A stretch of 64,000 bases of DNA, taken from UBA6197 sp047638075 (GTDB taxonomy: Bacteria; Pseudomonadota; Alphaproteobacteria; Rhodobacterales; Rhodobacteraceae). Below, in pieces: positions 31,548 through 39,744 of this stretch (its first letter is position 1; each line of letters begins with the position of its first letter). The notes under the pieces were generated by a model. The model did no database searches. It was not told the origin of the DNA and saw nothing but the letters and a program-made list of their open reading frames with translations. A program made the position numbers and the translations under genes. The stretch spans positions 31,296 to 95,295 of the forward strand of contig NZ_JBLJBV010000042.1 in NCBI RefSeq assembly GCF_047638075.1. Direction: 5' to 3'.

Positions 31548-33146
31548 TTAGTCAGCGAGGTCAACCCCCGTAAAGTTATGGGTGCCCAGCGGGTCCATGA
31601 TATAGCCCGATACCTTGTTCGACATTGGCATGAACACGGTCGAGTGCGCAAGCGTCGCCCAAGGGTTCTGCTCTTTGAACACGACTTGCGCCTGTTCATA
31701 AAGCTTTACACGCTCTTCATGGTCGGCGGTGATCTTGGCTTTCTGGATCAGATCGTCAAAGTCCTTGTTGCACCACTGCGCACGGTTTGCCCCGCCATCA
31801 CCGGTTGCCGCGCAACCCAAAAGAACCGCAAGGAAGTTGTCCGGGTCGCCGTTATCACCCGTCCACCCCAGAATCACCGCACCTTTACGCGCCGGATCGG
31901 TTGATTTTGCCAGATACTCGCCCCATTCATAGGACACGATCTCAACCTTGACGCCGATCTTGCCCAAATCTTCTTGCAGCATTTCGGCCGTCCGGCGTGC
32001 GTTGGGCATATAGGGGCGCTGCACCGGCATTGCCCAGATTTCCATGCTCAGATCCTTGACGCCGGCATCTTCCAGCATCTTCTTGGCCGCTTCCGGGTCA
32101 TAGGGGGTGTCGACGACAGCGTCGTTATAGCCCCACATAGTTGGCGGAATCGGGTTTTTGGCCACTTGGCCGGTGCCTTGGAACACGGCATCCACGATCG
32201 CCTGCTTGTTCATCGCCATGTTCAGCGCGGTGCGCACCTCGGGCTTGTCAAACGGCGCGACGGTGGTGTTATAGGCCAGATAGGCCACATTCAGCCCGGC
32301 CTGTTCCATCACGGTCAGGTTCGAATCGGCTTTCAGCGCGTCAAGATCCGCAGGCGACGGGTACGGCATGATCTGGCATTCGCCAGCTTGCAGTTTTTGC
32401 ATCCTTACGGCCGGATCGGTCGTGATCGCAAAGACCAGATCATCAATCTTTTCGCGGCCTTTCCAATATTCATCATGCGCCTGATAGCGGATCACCGCGT
32501 CTTTCTGATAGGCGACGAATTTGAAAGGCCCGGTGCCCACAGGCGCGTTGTTCAGGTCTTCCATCCTGCCCGCCGCTTGCAACTGGTCGGCATATTCCTT
32601 GGAAACGATCGAGGCAAAGCTCATCGCGACGTTGGCCAGGAACGGCGCTTCCGCGCGGGTCAGGACAAATTTCACCGTCAGATCGTCGATCTTCTGGATT
32701 TCCTTGATCACTTCGGGCATTTCCATGCCATTGTAATACTCGTAGGAAATTCCTGGGATATACTGGTTCCACGGGTCGCTTTCGTCACCCTGACGCAGGA
32801 ACGAAAAGATCACGTCATCGGCGTTGAAGTCACGCGTCGGGGTGAAATAATCGGTGGTGTGGAACTTTACCCCCGGACGCAGCTTGAATGTATATTCCAA
32901 CCCATCTGCCGAGATCTCATAGCTTTCGGCAAGTGCGGGGATCACATTGGTGGTCCCCAGATCGAATTCCACCAGCCGGTTGTAAAGCGCCTTGCCCGAG
33001 GCATCGAGCGTGGTGCCAGCCGTGTAAGGGGCGGCATCAAACCCTTCGGGCGACCCTTCCGAACAATAGACCAGGGTTTTGGATTGGGCAGCACCTGCGG
33101 CGATCAACGCCAGCGACGATACCGCCAGAAGACGGGTGAGTTTCAT
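31548..33146 (-). CDS. dppA: Dipeptide ABC transporter substrate-binding protein
   Basis: 532 residues from ATG 33146 with a GGAGGT ribosome binding site. Residues 1-22 form a signal peptide ending AAQS. The mature SBP_bac_5 protein begins TLVYCSEGSPEGFDAAPYTA, the DppA-type N-terminus. It binds di- or oligopeptides (heme or other ligands in some relatives) in the periplasm. It leads the dppABCDF-M24 peptidase operon, transcribed leftwards from a promoter in 33147-33438. Confidence 0.94.
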   Translation of the reverse strand: MKLTRLLAVSSLALIAAGAAQSKTLVYCSEGSPEGFDAAPYTAGTTLDASGKALYNRLVEFDLGTTNVIPALAESYEISADGLEYTFKLRPGVKFHTTDYFTPTRDFNADDVIFSFLRQGDESDPWNQYIPGISYEYYNGMEMPEVIKEIQKIDDLTVKFVLTRAEAPFLANVAMSFASIVSKEYADQLQAAGRMEDLNNAPVGTGPFKFVAYQKDAVIRYQAHDEYWKGREKIDDLVFAITTDPAVRMQKLQAGECQIMPYPSPADLDALKADSNLTVMEQAGLNVAYLAYNTTVAPFDKPEVRTALNMAMNKQAIVDAVFQGTGQVAKNPIPPTMWGYNDAVVDTPYDPEAAKKMLEDAGVKDLSMEIWAMPVQRPYMPNARRTAEMLQEDLGKIGVKVEIVSYEWGEYLAKSTDPARKGAVILGWTGDNGDPDNFLAVLLGCAATGDGGANRAQWCNKDFDDLIQKAKITADHEERVKLYEQAQVVFKEQNPWATLAHSTVFMPMSNKVSGYIMDPLGTHNFTGVDLAD

Positions 33147-33438
33147 GAAATTACCTCCGGTTGGGACCGCGACTGTTTGCACGGCATAGTCATTGCTTAC
33201 GCACTGCCCTAGATCAAAAAGCCTGAACCAGATAATTGCAAGCCCCCGATCAACCAAGTTGCCCTGACGTCGCACAAACTGACACCAGAACCGCGCAATC
33301 TGCCGGTGTCATCCGGCGAAATGATGTTTGCCGACGTTCTGTCAAAGCAAACGGCCAAACGGCCTTCAACCCTGACATTATCATTTTTTTTCAGACAGTT
33401 GCGAAGCTATTGATATTTGTTACATGAACCCGGGCAGG

Positions 33439-33954
33439 CTAACCAACAGTGGCGCAGTCACGCAGCCCCAGGCGGATCAGCTCTGCCCCTTTGATGCGGT
33501 AATAGCCGCCAACCTTGCTGCGCCCCTTTTTCAGATACCACTTGGCCAACGGCGCGGGGTAATGCGCCGCAATCACCTGCGACCAGTATTCGAAATCGCG
33601 CGCCGACAGCTTTTGCCCGTAATGGGTCGGCCCGTGAAAGCCGAATGTGGTGCGCGCATCAACGCAGGTCTTTGGCAGCGCCAGATAAAGCGTGCACGAT
33701 GACAGACAGACCTGCCCCCTAATCTCGACCGCGCGCCCCGATGCCCGCAGCGCAGCCACCTCGGCCACGCGCGCTGAAACCAGGCCACCGCGGTCATTGC
33801 GCACCACCAAAGCCAAGGAAACCGACCTCTCACCCGCAGCCCGCGCCCCAAAATTCCCACCTTGCGCCTGCACCACCGCCGGGGCAAGCAGCGTAATCAC
33901 CACGGAAAAAAGCCCCCATGCCAAAGGCACAAGCCGCATACACCAGATTATCAT
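33439..33954 (-). CDS. Secreted protein of unknown function, possibly ClpP-like fold
   Basis: 171 residues with a signal peptide ending near residue 30 (VVQA/QGG). The middle part, VAEVAALRASGRAVEIRGQV, then CLSSCTLYLALPKTCVDART and TFGFHGP, resembles small periplasmic proteins of alphaproteobacteria that may share the crotonase/ClpP-like fold: a possible Ser near the two Cys, and a following His in FHGPTHYG. I cannot prove catalytic activity from sequence. Two cysteines (C83, C87) and a third (C97) suggest a disulfide. It is followed by Lys/Arg/Tyr-rich GRSKVGGYYRIKGAEL. The gene stands alone between the dpp and btu operons. Confidence 0.7.
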   Translation of the reverse strand: MIIWCMRLVPLAWGLFSVVITLLAPAVVQAQGGNFGARAAGERSVSLALVVRNDRGGLVSARVAEVAALRASGRAVEIRGQVCLSSCTLYLALPKTCVDARTTFGFHGPTHYGQKLSARDFEYWSQVIAAHYPAPLAKWYLKKGRSKVGGYYRIKGAELIRLGLRDCATVG

Positions 33955-34020
33955 GAGTCCACCCGAAAGGATCGTGGCTGCCTTCTGGCGGCGGATCGGC
34001 GCCCTGCGCGCCGCCTGTCA

Positions 34021-34042
34021 TTTAAGGCGGGACAGCCTTAAA
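34021..34042. terminator. Hairpin beyond the cobalamin operon
   Basis: TTTAAGGC (34021-34028) pairs perfectly with GCCTTAAA (34035-34042) around a 6-base loop. It is about 75 bases past the end of the cobalamin operon on the minus strand and upstream of the secreted-protein gene. No T run follows, so it is only a possible terminator. Confidence 0.4.
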
Positions 34043-34115
34043 GGCGCGTTACCGGGTGCCATATCCAATACGGTCTAATAGCGGGCATTTTCGTAAAATC
34101 AGGTAAAAACCGGGG

Positions 34116-34889
34116 TCAGCCCCAAAGAGCGGCAAGAATGGCGTCCAGCCCATCGGTCAGCGCGGCGGGGCCGGGTTGCAAGATCAGCGGCGATTTTATC
34201 TCATGGATACGCCCGTTGGCGACCGCCGGGATCGCCCCCCAACCGGGGCGCGCGGCTATCCGTTCGGGGCGCAGTTTCTTGCCACACCATGAGCCCAGAA
34301 TGATGTCGGGCGCGGCGCTGATCACCGCGCTTTGCGGCACGATCCGGCCTTGCGCCTTGCCCTCACGGCTTAGCCCGTCAAACACGTCCTGCCCGCCCGC
34401 GATACTGATCAGCTCCGACACCCAGCGGATGCCGGAAATCAGCGGCTCGTCCCATTCCTCAAACCAGACCCGCGGGCGATTGGGGCGCGGCACCGCGGCC
34501 ACCTGTGCCAGACGCGCCTCAAACCCGGCGGCCAGTGCCTCGGCCTTGGCAACCTGCCCGACCAGCGCGCCCAGGGTGCGGATCATCGCCATGATCCCGG
34601 CAATATCGCGTTGATTAAAGGCGTGAACGGCCACGCCCTCGCGCACCAGGTCGGCCACAATCTGCGCCTGAAGATCGGAAAACGTCAACACAAGGTCCGG
34701 CTTCAACGCAAGGATCTTGGGCAGATCGGCACTGGTAAAGGCCGAAACGCGCGGCTTTTCGCGCCGCACCCGCGCCGGGCGCACGGCATAACCCGAAACC
34801 CCCACAATCCGGTCTTCCTCGCCCAAAAGATAAAGCGTTTCAACGGTTTCTTCGGTCAGGCAGATGATACGTTCGGGCGGGTAAGCCAT
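34116..34889 (-). CDS. Cobalamin-binding protein of the BtuF fold without signal peptide
   Basis: 257 residues from ATG 34889. The helical-backbone binding fold is clear: MAYPPERIICLTEETVETLY, PKILALKPDLVLTFSDLQAQ, VWFEEWDEPLISGIRWVSEL, and PDIILGSWCGKKLRPERIAA. The first residues go straight into the fold with no hydrophobic signal sequence. Extending the frame upstream to 35045 does not supply one and would overlap the ATPase gene deeply. It sits at the end of the btu operon with its ATG overlapping the ATPase stop (TGATG). A cytoplasmic binding or salvage role is possible; see findings. Confidence 0.85.
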   Translation of the reverse strand: MAYPPERIICLTEETVETLYLLGEEDRIVGVSGYAVRPARVRREKPRVSAFTSADLPKILALKPDLVLTFSDLQAQIVADLVREGVAVHAFNQRDIAGIMAMIRTLGALVGQVAKAEALAAGFEARLAQVAAVPRPNRPRVWFEEWDEPLISGIRWVSELISIAGGQDVFDGLSREGKAQGRIVPQSAVISAAPDIILGSWCGKKLRPERIAARPGWGAIPAVANGRIHEIKSPLILQPGPAALTDGLDAILAALWG

Positions 34890-35632
34890 CAGAAATCTCC
34901 CAATGTCGTCAGGGGTTGAAATACCGGGCCATCCGGGGTCTGGGCGAAATGCGCGCGGATATGGAACACCTCGGCCAGCAGGTCCGGCGTCAGCACCCCA
35001 TCGGGCGCACCGTCCGCCACAAGGCGCCCCCGGTGCATCACCCAAAGCCGCGTGCAGTGACGCGCGGCAAGGCCCAGATCATGCAGGCTGGCCACCACCG
35101 CGCCCCCCGCGGCGGCATGGGCGGCAAAGACCCGCATCGTGGCAATCTGCGCGGCTGGGTCCAACCCCGCCGTCGGCTCGTCAGCCAGCAGCAAAGGCGC
35201 CTCTTGGGCGAGCGTGCGGGCAATCAGCACGCGCGCCTGTTCCCCCCCCGAAAGCTGCGTGGCGCTGCGGCTGCGGTAGCTTTGCAGGCCCATCTGTGTC
35301 AGCGCATCCTCAACCGCGCAGCCCCCCTGCCCGCCATGCGGCAACCGCCCCAACGCCACCACCTCCTCGACGCGCATCCCCCAGGCAATCTCGCGCGATT
35401 GCGGCAGCCAGGCGGCGGCACGGGCGCGCGCATCAGCCCCCAGAACCGCCAGCGACGAATGCCCTTCACGCGGCAAAAGCCCCAAAGCACCGCGCAATAG
35501 CGAGGTTTTGCCCGCCCCGTTCGGCCCCAAAAGCCCGATGAATTCACCGGCGCGGATCGACAGGCTGACCCCCTCGACGACCGGGCATTGGCCCCGCCGC
35601 ACGGTCAAATCTTGCAGTGTAAGCAGGCTCAT
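34889..35632 (-). CDS. btuD: Cobalamin ABC transporter ATPase
   Basis: 247 residues. Walker A GPNGAGKTS is at 36-44, the signature is LSGGEQARVLIARTLA, and Walker B is LLLADEPTAGLDP, followed by the switch histidine in ASLHDLGLAARHC. It belongs to the FecE/BtuD/HmuV group serving type II (BtuC-like) permeases. It overlaps btuC by four bases and the downstream binding protein by one. The riboswitch and BtuB upstream make cobalamin the likely substrate. Confidence 0.9.
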   Translation of the reverse strand: MSLLTLQDLTVRRGQCPVVEGVSLSIRAGEFIGLLGPNGAGKTSLLRGALGLLPREGHSSLAVLGADARARAAAWLPQSREIAWGMRVEEVVALGRLPHGGQGGCAVEDALTQMGLQSYRSRSATQLSGGEQARVLIARTLAQEAPLLLADEPTAGLDPAAQIATMRVFAAHAAAGGAVVASLHDLGLAARHCTRLWVMHRGRLVADGAPDGVLTPDLLAEVFHIRAHFAQTPDGPVFQPLTTLGDF

Positions 35633-36615
35633 TCGCCGTTCCTTCCCAAGCGCCGGATCAGGTGCAAAAAGAACGGCGCCCCAACCAGCGCCGTCAGAAC
35701 ACCCAGCTTCAGGTCACGCTCCGGCGCGATCAGCCGCGTGGCGATATCGGCGCAGAGCAGCATCGCCGCCCCCCCCAGCGCCGAGGCCGGCAGCAACCGC
35801 GATGGCCGCGACCCAACCGCGCGGCGCAACAGATGCGGCACCACCAGCCCGACAAAGCCCACCGCCCCCGCAACCGCCGTCGCAGCCCCCACCAGAAACG
35901 CGCTGCCGATGATGACCCCCAGCCGCAGCCGCCGCAGCGAAATCCCCAAGGACGCCGCCGCATCCTCACCCAGCGTCAGCGCATCGAGCCCCCGGCCCAG
36001 CCGCAGCACGATCACCGCCCCCAACGCCAGAAACGGCGCCGCCAGCGCCACATGCGTCAGCGACCGGTCAGAAAGCGACCCCATCATCCAGAACACGATT
36101 TCCGCGGCCGCATAGGGGCTGGGCGCAAGGTTCAGCACCAAGGCCGTCAACGCCCCCGCCAGCGCAGAAACCGCAATCCCCGCCAGAATAAGCGTCAGCG
36201 CCCGGCCCCCCGGCCCCGCCAACACCAGGATCAGCGCCACCGCCACACCTGCCCCCGCCAAAGCGGCCAGCGGCAGCGCCAGTGCAAAGGCAGCATAAGC
36301 GCCGGTTTGAATGGCGATCACCGCCCCAAGTGCCGCACTTGCCGAAGTGCCGATCAACCCCGGTTCGGCCAAAGGGTTGCGCAAGAACCCCTGCATCGCC
36401 GCCCCCGAAAGCCCCAGCGCCGCCCCGATCATCAGCCCCAGCACCGCGCGCGGCAGCCGAAGCTCACGCATGACCAATCCGGCGGCACCCTCGCCACTGA
36501 TCAGCGCGCGCAGCCCCTCGGCCCAGCCAATCCCCGCCGGGCCAATCAGCAGCGACGCAAACGTCAGCGCCACCACCAACACGACCAAAGCCCACAAAAG
36601 CATGCGGTAACTCAT
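35629..36615 (-). CDS. btuC: Cobalamin ABC transporter permease (FecCD/BtuC family)
   Basis: 328 residues from ATG 36615, with AAGGA about 9 bases upstream; the frame is open 18 codons further. About ten membrane helices. LRLPRAVLGLMIGAALGLSG followed by AAMQGFLRNPLAEPGLIGTS is the defining FecCD signature, and LTLGEDAAASLGISLRRLRL is the ATPase-contacting loop. It is the inner-membrane channel of the cobalamin importer, working with BtuD and the secreted binding protein encoded just upstream. Confidence 0.91.
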   Translation of the reverse strand: MSYRMLLWALVVLVVALTFASLLIGPAGIGWAEGLRALISGEGAAGLVMRELRLPRAVLGLMIGAALGLSGAAMQGFLRNPLAEPGLIGTSASAALGAVIAIQTGAYAAFALALPLAALAGAGVAVALILVLAGPGGRALTLILAGIAVSALAGALTALVLNLAPSPYAAAEIVFWMMGSLSDRSLTHVALAAPFLALGAVIVLRLGRGLDALTLGEDAAASLGISLRRLRLGVIIGSAFLVGAATAVAGAVGFVGLVVPHLLRRAVGSRPSRLLPASALGGAAMLLCADIATRLIAPERDLKLGVLTALVGAPFFLHLIRRLGRNGE

Positions 36616-36670
36616 GCCGGGCATCCTTGCGCGGTCTTGTTGATGTGCGACATGAAATATACGCGGCAAT

Positions 36671-37564
36671 TCATTGTTTGCCCTTTATTTTTTCAGATTC
36701 AATCTGTCGCCCCACGGCGGCCAGATCGGCAACCGCCTCCAGCATCGCCGGCGCGCCACATACCCAACGCGCATCGCGCAAACCCTGCACACGCGGCAGC
36801 GCGGCAAGCGCGGGGTGGTGCAAGATCTCTTGCGCGCGGCTTTCCCCTTTTGGCACGTTTACTTCGGCCCCGGCGATTACCAGATCGGGGGCCTCCATCA
36901 CCAACCGCTCCAGCGACATCCGCCCGCCCCGTTCCAGCCCCGGCCCCGAGACGACATTCGCAAACCCCGCCAGCGACAGGATCTGCCCTTCCAGCGTGGC
37001 CGGCCCATAGCCATAACCGCCCGCGCCGTAAACCGCAGCCCGCGGCGCCGTTGCCGGGCGTTTGATTGCCGCCAAGGCGGCATCGAACCCGGCCAGCACC
37101 TCGGCGGCCCGCGCCTCGCGGCCCAGCACCTCGCCCATGCGGCTGATCCGGCGCCGGATTTCCTCAACCGAGACGCCGGGCGGGAACTGTTCAACCGGCA
37201 CCCCAAGGCGGCGCAACATCCCCACCGTGGCAGGCGAGGACCAGACATCGGCCAGCACCAGATCCGGCCGCAGCATATAAATCTCTTCCGCGCGGCCATG
37301 GTTGAGCGCATAGCCCCGCGCCTGACTGGCTAGCGCCGACATCTGCGGATCGGTCGCAAAATGCGACAGCGACACCACCTGCCCCGGCGCCGCGATCAGC
37401 AGTGCCAACTGATCCGTGCAGACATTCATCGACACCACGCGCGCAGGTATGTCGCGCGCGTGGCTGGGGGCGGCAGCAAAGAATGCCGCCGCGCAAAGGG
37501 TGGCGCACAGCAGATTTCGGCGCCCCCCCTGCGGGCGCTTAGAACGCCGCACGAAGCCCGACAT
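36671..37564 (-). CDS. btuF: Periplasmic cobalamin-binding protein (BtuF-like)
   Basis: 297 residues from ATG 37564, which lies inside the last codons of btuB (26-base overlap). A basic start and a hydrophobic segment ending SHARD give a signal peptide of about 36 residues. The mature part has the BtuF/FhuD fold: RVVSMNVCTDQLALLIAAPG, LALN-type loop ALNHGRAEEIYMLRPDLVLA, and MEAPDLVIAGAEV. It delivers cobalamin or a related corrinoid from the outer-membrane receptor to BtuC. It is one of two binding proteins in this operon. Confidence 0.86.
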   Translation of the reverse strand: MSGFVRRSKRPQGGRRNLLCATLCAAAFFAAAPSHARDIPARVVSMNVCTDQLALLIAAPGQVVSLSHFATDPQMSALASQARGYALNHGRAEEIYMLRPDLVLADVWSSPATVGMLRRLGVPVEQFPPGVSVEEIRRRISRMGEVLGREARAAEVLAGFDAALAAIKRPATAPRAAVYGAGGYGYGPATLEGQILSLAGFANVVSGPGLERGGRMSLERLVMEAPDLVIAGAEVNVPKGESRAQEILHHPALAALPRVQGLRDARWVCGAPAMLEAVADLAAVGRQIESEKIKGKQ

Positions 37565-39353
37565 AGACTGCCCGGTCAGACGTGCCATACCCCGGCCATA
37601 GCTGATACTGCTCATCGGTCAGGTTCTCGACCCGCAAGTAGGCCTCGGTCCGGTCATTGATCGTATACCCAAAGGATGCGTTCAGCACCGTATAGTCGGG
37701 CAACGTCTGACGGTCCGCCACATGGCGCAGCGTGACACTTCCCACCAGCTTTTCCGTAATGTCGGCATCCAGCCCCAGCGCGAGCTGATGGCGGCCAAAG
37801 CCTGCGTTCCAGCTGCTGCCTGCGCTCAGGATCGGGTTCGAGGCATCCGTATAGGTATAGGCTGCGGTGTATCCGATCCGGCCTGTAATCCGGCCCTCGG
37901 CCTCCAGCTCCACCCCTTGGCGACGGGTCTTGCCGGGGATCTGGGTATAGCCGCCACCCACATAGTCAATCAGATCATCCGTATCGACGCGGAACAATGT
38001 GGCCCGAAGGGCGCCATTCGTCAGCTTCTTTTCGATTCCCAGATCAATGTTGCGCGATTCCTCGGGGGTCAGATCAGGATTGCCTGCAAAGCCATCATAA
38101 AGCTCATACCCCGAGGGCGCGCGGAAACCCGTTCCAAAAGCGCCACGCAGGATCAAATCGTCGCGCAACGCCCAGGTTGCGGCCACCCGGCCCGTCGTCT
38201 GCCCGCCAAAGCGCGAATTGTCGTCGTGGCGCAAGGATGCGATCAGATCCACCCCCGCCATGGGCGTAAATGCGTATTCCCCGAAGGCACCCGTAATGCC
38301 ATTTGTCACGCGACCGGCCACATAGGTGCCCTCATAGGTCTCAATCTTGCGGTCCAATCCGAAACTCAACCGCCCGGCCCCCAGATCGGTGCTCGCCTTC
38401 CATTCCAGCGACCGGCGCGACCCGTCATAGTCAGCGGGACCGAAGGCCGAGGTATAATAGCGATAAGTGGTAAAATATGTGACGCCGATTTCATGGGCGA
38501 TCCGCCCGGTGTCGAACTGCGCAAAAATACGCGCGCCACGTTCGCGGTGGTCGGTGGTGTCAAAGTTGTCGCTGGGCACACCAAAGCCGTTGTCGATATC
38601 GGACGTGTCGTTTTGCGCAAACCCCGAAAAGCCCAGAACGAGGCCAGCGCCGAACCGGCGTTCAGCGTGAACGGCAAGGCGCGTGGCCTCATAGCCATCA
38701 GCCTCGGTGTTGCCGGCGTTTTCATCTGCGGCGGAAAAGCCGTCAGTGCGGATGTGGCTCAAGGTAAAGCCGATATCCGTGTCGGCAGTCTTGTGCCCAA
38801 AGGTCCAGGCACCGGCGGCGCTATTCATGCTGCCCGCCTCCAGGGTCAGCTGATGATGGTTTCCCTCATCGGTCAGGCGCGGCGCATCAAGGCTGATGAC
38901 GCCACCGATTGCCTGCCCGCCATGCACCGCAGATTGCGAACCGCGCAGCACCTCTACACGGCCAAAATCAAGCGATGAGAGGCGACCGAAATCATAGGCA
39001 AGCTGCGGGGCAGAGGGGTCGCTGACATCAATCCCATCGACCAGAACCTTGATATAGTTCTGGCTTACCCCGCGAATGGTCAGCCCGGTCTGGGTACCGA
39101 TCGGGCCGCGCGACAGCACGCCGACACCCGGCAGACGGGCCAGAACCTCGGTCATCCGGACCTCGCCGGTGCGGGCAATGTCGTCTGCGGTCAGGACCGA
39201 AACGGCAGCCGCCGTGCGCTCAACGCTGCGCGGCTCTTGTGCGCCGGTCACCACAATATCATCCAACTGCACGACATCTTGCGCCTGCGCCGGGGTTGCG
39301 AGGGCAGTGCTGGCCAGCAGCATTAGGGTGAGGGTCTGAACACCTCTGGTCAT
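37539..39353 (-). CDS. btuB: TonB-dependent cobalamin receptor BtuB
   Basis: 604 residues, close to E. coli BtuB. Signal peptide to about residue 24 (TPAQAQ); a TonB box-like DDIVVTG follows at about 31. The plug domain has VLARLPGVGVLSRGPIGTQT and VLVDGIDVSDPSAP, and the 22-strand barrel ends in YVGLRAAF with the expected terminal Phe. GGGYTQIPGKTRRQGVELEA is the usual late-barrel segment. It imports cobalamin across the outer membrane. It is the first gene after a cobalamin riboswitch and overlaps btuF. Confidence 0.94.
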   Translation of the reverse strand: MTRGVQTLTLMLLASTALATPAQAQDVVQLDDIVVTGAQEPRSVERTAAAVSVLTADDIARTGEVRMTEVLARLPGVGVLSRGPIGTQTGLTIRGVSQNYIKVLVDGIDVSDPSAPQLAYDFGRLSSLDFGRVEVLRGSQSAVHGGQAIGGVISLDAPRLTDEGNHHQLTLEAGSMNSAAGAWTFGHKTADTDIGFTLSHIRTDGFSAADENAGNTEADGYEATRLAVHAERRFGAGLVLGFSGFAQNDTSDIDNGFGVPSDNFDTTDHRERGARIFAQFDTGRIAHEIGVTYFTTYRYYTSAFGPADYDGSRRSLEWKASTDLGAGRLSFGLDRKIETYEGTYVAGRVTNGITGAFGEYAFTPMAGVDLIASLRHDDNSRFGGQTTGRVAATWALRDDLILRGAFGTGFRAPSGYELYDGFAGNPDLTPEESRNIDLGIEKKLTNGALRATLFRVDTDDLIDYVGGGYTQIPGKTRRQGVELEAEGRITGRIGYTAAYTYTDASNPILSAGSSWNAGFGRHQLALGLDADITEKLVGSVTLRHVADRQTLPDYTVLNASFGYTINDRTEAYLRVENLTDEQYQLWPGYGTSDRAVYVGLRAAF

Positions 39354-39497
39354 TCAATCAATCCTTCGATGTTTCCACACAGTGCGGAAACGCATATGAT
39401 TATGCCTTTGGAAAGATTGCCTTTCCGCCGACGGTGCATATCACCTCAAGCGGAAATCCGCCCCCCTGCGCACCCCGCGCAGCGGAAAAGAGTGATC
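39354..39497 (-). promoter_or_regulatory. btuB leader between riboswitch and start codon
   Basis: About 145 bases from the riboswitch 3' element to the btuB ATG. They contain the hairpin CTGCGC-ACCCC-GCGCAG and a TTTCC/GGAAA stem near 39370-39388. The ribosome binding site AAGGA is 9 bases before the ATG, so control could act on translation or by termination. Confidence 0.5.
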
Positions 39498-39655
39498 ACC
39501 TCGGCAGGTCTCCTGGCTTGCGGGTCGTCGCTTTGGCTGACCTTCCCGGACCTGGGTCCAGTGGTATTCACAGCCATTGCTCGCCGCTTACAGTTGCGGG
39601 GGCAGCCCCGGCGTAGGCGTCTTGCAACGCGGCACCGGATTCCCTTTTCATCCCC
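39498..39655 (-). ncRNA. Cobalamin riboswitch upstream of btuB
   Basis: On the minus strand the stretch reads, in order, GGGAATCCGGTGCCG (39651 downwards), the B12 box GGGGCTGCCCCCGCAACTGT followed by AAGCGG, then CCACTG, GGGAAGG and the 3' element GCAAGCCAGGAGACCTGCC (ending near 39502). These are the conserved blocks of the cobalamin riboswitch class in the right order. A GC hairpin (CTGCGC/GCGCAG, near 39470-39485) follows before btuB and is a likely expression platform. It should switch off the btu operon when adenosylcobalamin or a relative is plentiful. Confidence 0.95.
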
Positions 39656-39744
39656 CCCTTACGGGGAAGAACCGAAGTGCGACCGGCATCGCACTCGGGC
39701 GACCGCCCGTCAAGCCCCTATGGGGCCGCGCACGATAAATGCAG

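Noticed and set aside
35662..37065. Long rightward frame of 467 codons opposite btuC and btuF
   Set aside because: A mirror frame in GC-rich DNA: Arg/Gln/Pro/His-rich, no domain, while the opposite strand has clear transporter genes.
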